Source of the DNA: Alkalibacillus haloalkaliphilus C5
GTDB lineage: Bacteria; Bacillota; Bacilli; Bacillales; Alkalibacillaceae
Assembly: GCF_000269905.1 (NCBI RefSeq)
Contig: NZ_AKIF01000005.1
Location: 1 to 39,064, forward strand
DNA length: 39,064 bases
Direction: 5' to 3'
Positions 33,922 through 39,064 of this stretch are shown here, piece after piece. Both the position numbers and the translations under genes were made by a program. The notes under the pieces were generated by a model. It saw only the letters and a program-made list of their open reading frames with translations, did no database searches and was not told the DNA's origin. Positions within the stretch are counted from its first letter, which is position 1; every line of letters begins with the position of its first letter.

Positions 33922-35127
33922 TTGACACACAAGATGACGAGTAACCGATTTAAGTTATTGTTAATGCTCGGTGCGTTAACAGCACTTGTTCCATTAACAA
34001 TTGATATGTACTTGCCGGCTTTTCCAGCTTTAACAGAAGATTTAAATACGACGAATTCTTTAACACAAATTAGCTTAACTGCTAGTTTGCTAGGAATTGC
34101 ATTTGGTCAGTTAATTATAGGATCAATGAGTGATATATATGGACGGAAGCGACCATTAGTTCTAGCGATCTCTTTATTTGTTATTGCTTCTTTTTTATGT
34201 GCAATCGCACCGAACATATGGGTATTTATTGCTTGTCGTTTCATTCAAGGGTTTACTGGAGCAGCAGGAATTGTATTATCTCGTTCAATGATTCGCGATC
34301 TTTATTCTGGACCTGATATGACGAAGATGTTCTCATTGTTAATTTTAGTAATGGGACTAGCTCCGATTCTAGCGCCAGTAATCGGAGGGCAAGTATTAAC
34401 CTTTACTTCATGGCGCGGAATTTTTACGATTCTAGCTATTGCGGGTATTTTAGTTACAATAATGAGCGTGTTTAAGGTAGAAGAAACGTTGCCTAAAGAC
34501 AGACGTTCAACTGGCGGTTTAAAAAATACGGTGAATGTATTTGTAGCTCTATTAAAGCAAAAGAGTTTTATCGGCTTTGCGCTGATCCAAGGTTTTGTGG
34601 CAGCTGCATTGTTTTCATACATTTCCGGTTCATCATTCATTTTACAAGATATCTTTAACTTATCAGCACAAACTTATGGGATTGTTTTTGGTGTTAATGC
34701 GTTAGGTTTTATAACGCTTAGTCAAATAACTGGTAGGGTAGTAGATTATGTGAAAGAAGAGAGATTACTTGTCGCAGGGTTCGTTATAGCCTTATCTGGT
34801 GGTGTTACGTTACTATTGGCATCGGTAAACGGTGAGAACTTTTGGGCTGTTATGTTTGGACTCTTCTTAATTATCTCAAGTGTTGGCGTATTAAATCCGA
34901 CAAGTTTATCACTTGCTATGGAAAAGCAAGAAAATAACGCTGGAAGTGCAGCTGCATTCTTAGGTTTATTCCAGTTTATATTTGGTGGTGTAGCAGCACC
35001 GCTTGTTGGTTTCCTAGGGACGACTACAGTTCTTCCGTTAGCATCGATTATTCTAGTCTGTCAAATGAGTGCTCTATTATCGTATATTTTATTAGTGAGA
35101 AGAAAAGGGGAAGCTTTGGGCTCGTGA
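33922..35127 (+). CDS. Bcr/CflA-family multidrug MFS transporter
   Basis: A 401-residue major facilitator protein with about twelve membrane segments. LTIDMYLPAFPAL (about residues 25-37) and GQLIIGSMSDIYGRKRPLV (motif A between helices 2 and 3) are typical of the Bcr/CflA drug-resistance branch; FIQGFTGAAGIVLSRSMIRD is its helix-4/5 motif. Family members export bicyclomycin, chloramphenicol or cysteine and other compounds, so the substrate is open. The start is TTG 33922, chosen because GAGGAG lies 8 bases upstream; the next ATG (33934) is too far. Own terminator. Confidence 0.85.
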   Translation: MTHKMTSNRFKLLLMLGALTALVPLTIDMYLPAFPALTEDLNTTNSLTQISLTASLLGIAFGQLIIGSMSDIYGRKRPLVLAISLFVIASFLCAIAPNIWVFIACRFIQGFTGAAGIVLSRSMIRDLYSGPDMTKMFSLLILVMGLAPILAPVIGGQVLTFTSWRGIFTILAIAGILVTIMSVFKVEETLPKDRRSTGGLKNTVNVFVALLKQKSFIGFALIQGFVAAALFSYISGSSFILQDIFNLSAQTYGIVFGVNALGFITLSQITGRVVDYVKEERLLVAGFVIALSGGVTLLLASVNGENFWAVMFGLFLIISSVGVLNPTSLSLAMEKQENNAGSAAAFLGLFQFIFGGVAAPLVGFLGTTTVLPLASIILVCQMSALLSYILLVRRKGEALGS

Positions 35128-35143
35128 AGTCCAAAGCTTTTTT
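35110..35143 (+). terminator. Rho-independent terminator after the Bcr/CflA-type gene
   Basis: AAGCTTTGG and CCAAAGCTT flank a loop that includes the stop codon, followed by further T residues. Confidence 0.8.
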
Positions 35144-35188
35144 AGGTTATTTTGTTTTGAAAATTCAATCTTTTCTGATAAAATGTTG

Positions 35189-35217
35189 TTACAAGTTTCG
35201 TTGTTTCGCTTTATCAT
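35189..35217 (+). promoter_or_regulatory. Candidate sigma-A promoter of the aldehyde dehydrogenase operon
   Basis: TTACAA (35189-35194) and TATCAT (35212-35217) are separated by 17 bases. The cre-like site starts 10 bases downstream. The match to consensus is moderate. Confidence 0.35.
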
Positions 35218-35226
35218 ACAATAAAA

Positions 35227-35240
35227 TGTAAACGCATACA
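35227..35240. promoter_or_regulatory. cre-like (CcpA) site upstream of the aldehyde dehydrogenase gene
   Basis: TGTAAACGCATACA fits the cre consensus WTGNAARCGNWWNCA. Its position close to the probable transcription start suggests carbon catabolite repression. Confidence 0.55.
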
Positions 35241-35315
35241 TATAGAGTGAGACATAAACTTGTCTAACACACCTAGTTCAGTCCTATTAAACTCATTATA
35301 TAGGGGAGGAATTAA

Positions 35316-36839
35316 TTGATGACGTATGCATTTCCGAACACAGATGGAGCGGTTGTAAACTTTAAATCACGTTATGAAAATTACATTGGAGGAAAGTGGA
35401 CAGCACCTACCAATGGTAAGTACTTTGACAATGTTACACCAGTGACGGGGAAAGCTTTTTGTGAAATACCTGCTTCGACTAAAGAAGACGTGGAACTTGC
35501 ATTAGATGCTGCTCATGCAGCAAAAGATGCTTGGGGTAAGACGTCGGTTGCAGAGCGCGCTAATATTTTGAACAAGATTGCTGATCGAATTGAAGACAAT
35601 TTAGAAATGTTAGCAGTTGCTGAAACGTGGGAAAACGGTAAGGCCGTACGTGAGACGTTAAATGCAGACCTACCATTAGCAATTGACCATTTTCGTTATT
35701 TTGCAGGAGCGATCCGTTCACAAGAAGGTACGATTGGTGAGATTAATAACGATACGGTGGCTTACCATTTTAATGAGCCGATTGGTGTTGTAGGCCAAAT
35801 TATTCCGTGGAACTTCCCGCTATTAATGGCGACATGGAAGTTAGCACCAGCATTGGCGACAGGTAATTGTGTCGTCTTGAAGCCTGCAGAACAAACGCCG
35901 GCATCAATTTTAGTATTAATGGAGTTAATAGAAGACTTGTTACCAGCAGGTGTGTTAAATATCGTTAACGGATTTGGCCTAGAAGCTGGTAAACCACTTG
36001 CTTCAAGTGATCGTGTCGGTAAAGTCGCATTCACAGGTGAAACGACGACAGGCCGCATGATTATGCAATACGCTTCACAGAATTTAATTCCCGTTACATT
36101 AGAATTAGGTGGTAAATCACCGAACATATTCTTTAAAGATATCATGGATGAAGATGATGACTTTTTAGATAAAGCAATTGAAGGTTTAGTTATGTTTGCG
36201 CTAAATCAAGGTGAAGTTTGTACATGTCCATCACGTGCTTTAATTCATGAAGATATTTATGACGAGTTTATGGAGCGTGCGCTAAAACGCGTTAAAGAGA
36301 TTGCAACAGGCAATCCGTTAGATCCAAATACGATGATGGGTGCTCAAGCGTCTAGTGAACAGTTAGAGAAGATTTTGTCTTATTTAGATATTGGAAAGCA
36401 AGAAGGGGCTGAATGCTTAATCGGTGGCGAACAAAATGTGAAAGATGGTGAGTTTGCTGACGGTTATTATGTGAAGCCAACTGTATTTAAAGGCGATAAC
36501 AGTATGCGCATTTTCCAAGAGGAGATCTTCGGCCCTGTTTTAGCGGTTACGACTTTTAAAACAGATGAAGAAGCTCTACAAATTGCCAATGACACACTAT
36601 ACGGCTTAGGTGCAGGTGTTTGGACACGTAATATTAATACAGCTTACCGTTTTGGTCGTGCGATTGAAGCAGGGCGTGTATGGACGAATTGTTACCATGA
36701 CTATCCTGCACATGCTGCATTTGGCGGTTACAAAATGTCAGGAATCGGACGCGAGAATCATAAGATGATGTTAGAGCATTACCAGCAAACGAAAAACTTG
36801 CTCGTCAGCTACAGCCCTCAAAAACTAGGATTCTTTTAA
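35316..36839 (+). CDS. Aldehyde dehydrogenase (AcoD/ExaC acetaldehyde dehydrogenase type)
   Basis: A 507-residue NAD-dependent enzyme that oxidises an aldehyde to its acid. Visible are YIGGKWTAP near the N-terminus, [20 protein letters not shown], the coenzyme loop [10 protein letters not shown], the general-base Glu in LELGGKSPN and the catalytic Cys302 in [20 protein letters not shown] and the C-terminal [12 protein letters not shown] are also typical. Length and the extra C-terminal residues after [12 protein letters not shown] match the AcoD/ExaC group, whose genes are often followed by a DUF779 protein gene, as here. The start has GGGGAGGAA about 8 bases upstream. Natural substrate is likely acetaldehyde or a similar short aldehyde. 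Confidence 0.92.
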   Translation: MMTYAFPNTDGAVVNFKSRYENYIGGKWTAPTNGKYFDNVTPVTGKAFCEIPASTKEDVELALDAAHAAKDAWGKTSVAERANILNKIADRIEDNLEMLAVAETWENGKAVRETLNADLPLAIDHFRYFAGAIRSQEGTIGEINNDTVAYHFNEPIGVVGQIIPWNFPLLMATWKLAPALATGNCVVLKPAEQTPASILVLMELIEDLLPAGVLNIVNGFGLEAGKPLASSDRVGKVAFTGETTTGRMIMQYASQNLIPVTLELGGKSPNIFFKDIMDEDDDFLDKAIEGLVMFALNQGEVCTCPSRALIHEDIYDEFMERALKRVKEIATGNPLDPNTMMGAQASSEQLEKILSYLDIGKQEGAECLIGGEQNVKDGEFADGYYVKPTVFKGDNSMRIFQEEIFGPVLAVTTFKTDEEALQIANDTLYGLGAGVWTRNINTAYRFGRAIEAGRVWTNCYHDYPAHAAFGGYKMSGIGRENHKMMLEHYQQTKNLLVSYSPQKLGFF

Positions 36840-36862
36840 AATTGACGAAAGGGGAAAGGGAC

Positions 36863-37225
36863 ATGGTTGAACGTGTAACAGCAACTGAAGAGGCGATTCT
36901 ATTAATTAACCAACTAAAAGAAGAGCATGGTGAGCTAATGTTTCATCAATCTGGCGGTTGCTGTGACGGCAGTTCCCCGATGTGTTATCCGAAAGGTGAC
37001 CTACTAGTCGGAGATCAAGATGTTTATTTAGGTGAAATTGGTGAAACACCTTTTTACATTCATAAAAGCCAGTATGAATATTGGAAACATACCCAGTTAA
37101 TTATCGATGTTGTTGATGGTCGAGGCGGTATGTTTTCATTAGAAGGTGTTCACGGTAAGCGCTTTTTAACGAGGTCTAGAGCGTTTACAGATGAAGAGTA
37201 CCAACAAATTAAAAATGAATTTTAA
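36863..37225 (+). CDS. DUF779-family protein encoded with the aldehyde dehydrogenase
   Basis: A 120-residue protein from the chosen ATG at 36863, preceded by GGGGAAAGGG. The frame is open to 36842, where a TTG follows the upstream stop. It contains HQSGGCCDGSSPMCYPKGD with three closely spaced Cys, typical of DUF779, and a beta-rich remainder. DUF779 genes commonly sit next to AcoD-type aldehyde dehydrogenases, which suggests a joint task, but the function is not established. The Cys cluster might bind metal. Gap to the dehydrogenase stop is 23 bases, so co-transcription is expected. Confidence 0.85.
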   Translation: MVERVTATEEAILLINQLKEEHGELMFHQSGGCCDGSSPMCYPKGDLLVGDQDVYLGEIGETPFYIHKSQYEYWKHTQLIIDVVDGRGGMFSLEGVHGKRFLTRSRAFTDEEYQQIKNEF

Positions 37226-37233
37226 AAATATTA

Positions 37234-37262
37234 TTGACATTTAAACGTAAAGTTTTTATGAT
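37234..37262 (+). promoter_or_regulatory. Sigma-A promoter of the metNI operon
   Basis: TTGACA (37234-37239) and TATGAT (37257-37262) are separated by 17 bases. The SAM riboswitch starts about 45 bases downstream. Confidence 0.82.
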
Positions 37263-37307
37263 TGTATTTATCATTTAAAAATTCAAAATAGCAAAAACTT
37301 AAAATCT

Positions 37308-37421
37308 TCTTATCTCGAGAGGTGGAGGGACTGGCCCTTTGAAACCTCGGCAGCGGGTCTGTTATGCGACAGACACTGTGCCAACTCCAGCAAATACTTG
37401 TGAAGTATTTGAAAGATAAGA
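37308..37421 (+). ncRNA. SAM-I riboswitch (S-box leader)
   Basis: The S-box core is present: GAGAGGTGGAGGGACTGGCC, then GAAACC, CGGCAGCGG, GTGCCAACTCCAGCA and GAAAGATAAG. The basal stem pairs TCTTATCT (37308-37315) with AGATAAGA (37414-37421). Binding of S-adenosylmethionine keeps this stem formed and lets the downstream terminator fold. Without it, the 3' side can pair with the first arm of the terminator (CCTCTTCTTATC) as an anti-terminator. Thus low methionine status turns on the operon. Confidence 0.95.
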
Positions 37422-37449
37422 GGAGTCGGGTTGTTTATATAACTACTCA

Positions 37450-37495
37450 CCCCCTCTTCTTATCTTTTTTACAAGGTAAGAAGAGGGGGTTTTTT
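37450..37495 (+). terminator. Riboswitch-controlled terminator
   Basis: CCCCCTCTTCTTA (37450-37462) and TAAGAAGAGGGGG (37477-37489) form a perfect 13-bp stem followed by six T residues, 28 bases before the metN start codon. It is the expression platform of the S-box leader. Confidence 0.92.
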
Positions 37496-37523
37496 GTTGT
37501 TCTTGTAGAAAGGAGCGATCACC

Positions 37524-38552
37524 ATGATTAACTTTAAAAATGTTTCTAAAGTGTATGAGCATGAAGGTGAAGAGCTAGTAGCTGTAAATCAAGTGAATCT
37601 TCAAGTGGAACGTGGAGAAATTTTCGGTGTGATCGGGTTTAGTGGAGCTGGTAAAAGCACTTTAGTACGTTTAGTAAATCAATTGGAGAAACCGACTGAA
37701 GGAGAGGTGCTCGTTGATGGTCAGGACGTTTCGTCTTTATCTGCAAAAGAATTAAGAGGAATGCGTCGGAAGATTAGTATGATTTTTCAGCATTTCAACT
37801 TGTTAGAGTCAAAAACGGTTTACCATAACGTTGCATTTCCACTCATCTTGTCCGGTGAACCGAAAGATAAGATTAAGAAAAGGGTTGAAGAAATATTAGA
37901 TTTCGTCGGTTTAAAAGATCGAGCGAATTATTACACTGACCAATTATCAGGTGGTCAGAAACAACGTGTAGGCATTGCAAGAGCTCTTGCAACATCACCT
38001 GATATTCTATTATGTGATGAAGCAACGTCTGCTTTAGACCCGGAAACAACTCAGTCTATATTGGAGCTGTTAAAAAGAATTCGAGATGAGTATAATGTGA
38101 CGATTTTAATGATTACACACGAAATGAACGTTGTTAAAGACGTTTGTGATCGAGTTGCTGTAATGGAGGGTGGGGAAGTGATCGAACAAGGGTCAATTTT
38201 TGATTTGTTTACAAATCCAAAACATCAAACAACCCATAAGTTCATTCAAAGCGTCATGAAAGATGATATACCTAAGTCCATTTTGAAAGGGGTTGAGGAG
38301 CATAACCATCCACGTCATATTTATCGCGTTACATTTTTGAAAGAACACGCTGGTGAACCTGTTTTCTCAAGGATTGCTAAGCGATTTAATGTTGAAGTGA
38401 ACATTCTTTATGGTCAAATATTAGAAATTCAAGAAACACCGTTCGGGAACTTAATTGTAGAGCTGCAAGGTGAAGATCAAGAAATTGTGAAGGCAGTTCA
38501 TTACATCGAAGAAATCGTGTCGGTAGAAAGGGTGATGGCAAGTGCAAGTTAA
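37524..38552 (+). CDS. metN: Methionine ABC transporter ATP-binding protein MetN
   Basis: A 342-residue ATPase that powers D/L-methionine uptake with MetI and the lipoprotein MetQ. Walker A GFSGAGKST (residues 38-46), signature LSGGQKQR, Walker B ILLCDEATSALD and the switch His (MITHEM) are all intact. The C-terminal part (about 265-342) is the NIL regulatory domain that senses methionine. RBS AAAGGAGCGA before ATG 37524. Regulated by the SAM riboswitch. It overlaps metI. Confidence 0.95.
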   Translation: MINFKNVSKVYEHEGEELVAVNQVNLQVERGEIFGVIGFSGAGKSTLVRLVNQLEKPTEGEVLVDGQDVSSLSAKELRGMRRKISMIFQHFNLLESKTVYHNVAFPLILSGEPKDKIKKRVEEILDFVGLKDRANYYTDQLSGGQKQRVGIARALATSPDILLCDEATSALDPETTQSILELLKRIRDEYNVTILMITHEMNVVKDVCDRVAVMEGGEVIEQGSIFDLFTNPKHQTTHKFIQSVMKDDIPKSILKGVEEHNHPRHIYRVTFLKEHAGEPVFSRIAKRFNVEVNILYGQILEIQETPFGNLIVELQGEDQEIVKAVHYIEEIVSVERVMASAS

Positions 38553-39064
38553 TTTATTAGATTTTTGGCCACGTATTTTAGAAGCAACTCAAGAAACATT
38601 ACTGATGGTTTCAATCGCCTTAATACTAGCCACGCTCATTGGTTTACCTTTAGGTGTTGCTTTAGTTGTAACAAGAGATAATGGGTTAATGAAAAATAGA
38701 GTTGTATTTAATGTGTTAAATGGTGTGGTGAATATTTTCCGTTCAATCCCATTTATCATTTTACTTGTTGCCATCTTACCTTTAACACGTTTGTTAGTGG
38801 GTACATCAATCGGTACTGCAGCTGCAACTGTACCACTTGTCTTATTTTCAGGACCTTATATTGCAAGATTAATTGAAAGTAGCTTACTTGATGTAAATAA
38901 AGGAGTGATTGAAGCGGCTCAATCAATGGGGGCGACTAATTGGCAAATCATTTATCGAGTTTTATTACCTGAAGCCTTAAGTACAATCGCATTGAACTTA
39001 ACGATTGCGTCCATTGGATTAGTCGGTGCTTCTGCAATGGCAGGATTTGTTGGTGGCGGAGGTT
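38542..39064 (+). CDS. metI: Methionine ABC transporter permease MetI, 3' end outside the window
   Basis: The frame begins at GTG 38542 inside the end of metN (overlap of 11 bases), with AAAGGGTGATG upstream, and runs off the right edge after about 174 codons. Several membrane segments are seen, as well as the EAA loop GVIEAAQSMGATNWQIIYRV. FRSIPFIILLVAILPLTRLL and SGPYIARLIESSL are typical of MetI permeases (also called MetP in Bacillus subtilis). The binding-protein gene metQ probably follows outside the window. Confidence 0.92.
   Translation, partial: MQVNLLDFWPRILEATQETLLMVSIALILATLIGLPLGVALVVTRDNGLMKNRVVFNVLNGVVNIFRSIPFIILLVAILPLTRLLVGTSIGTAAATVPLVLFSGPYIARLIESSLLDVNKGVIEAAQSMGATNWQIIYRVLLPEALSTIALNLTIASIGLVGASAMAGFVGGGG

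Overview
The window looks like a chromosomal segment of a low-GC, endospore-forming, probably halophilic or halotolerant member of the Bacillaceae. Support for this: AT-rich DNA with strong Shine-Dalgarno sites, sigma-A promoters and U-tailed terminators; two tandem H-type small acid-soluble spore protein genes; an S-box (SAM-I) riboswitch; a BCCT-type compatible-solute transporter behind a SigB-like promoter; a GbsR-type regulator; and strongly acidic exported proteins. I see no integrase, transposase, phage, CRISPR, rRNA or tRNA gene.

Layout. 1-5.7 kb: start of an unknown gene (minus), BCCT transporter, a frameshifted membrane protein gene, an OFA-family MFS transporter, an extended SDR. 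5.8-11.3 kb: GntR/UTRA regulator, a spacer with a GC-rich repeat-like block, DEAD-box helicase cshA (frameshifted, long leader with a candidate attenuator), an LRR-TraB/GumN lipoprotein, pgi (frameshifted). 11.3-19.7 kb (minus): an alpha-glucoside utilisation cluster of two GH13 alpha-glucosidases, a ROK kinase, a lipoprotein binding protein, two permeases and a LacI-type repressor, with three LacI/cre-type operators before the binding-protein gene. 19.9-24.3 kb (plus): TraB/PrgY membrane protein, a membrane sensor-like protein without output domain, rlmN, a coiled-coil protein. 24.3-29.4 kb: a 20-bp-phased repeat array, two sspH-like genes, GbsR-type regulator, phosphoesterase, 3-hydroxybutyrate dehydrogenase-like SDR, a small membrane protein, a permuted NlpC/P60-like protein, a DUF421 protein. 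29.5-33.8 kb (minus): a five-gene operon with a YtrA-type GntR regulator, two ABC ATPases (one frameshifted) and two membrane proteins, headed by a perfect 13-bp inverted repeat. 33.9-39.1 kb (plus): Bcr/CflA drug MFS, aldehyde dehydrogenase plus DUF779 protein behind a cre-like site, then a SAM riboswitch with metN and a truncated metI.

How the genes work together: the sugar cluster imports alpha-glucosides, cleaves alpha-1,4 and probably alpha-1,6 bonds inside the cell and phosphorylates glucose, which then enters glycolysis through Pgi. No ABC ATPase is encoded in that cluster, so a shared MsmK/MalK-type ATPase elsewhere is inferred.

The most notable global point is that four genes (membrane protein at 2.0-3.0 kb, cshA, pgi, yhaQ-like) are each broken by one missing base, and in each the natural repair restores a three-base homopolymer. 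That suggests sequence or assembly errors rather than four pseudogenes. The best candidates for undescribed structure are the phased TTAAGCGAA array (24341-24480), the cshA leader (8339-8588) and a 29-30 bp intergenic repeat found twice.
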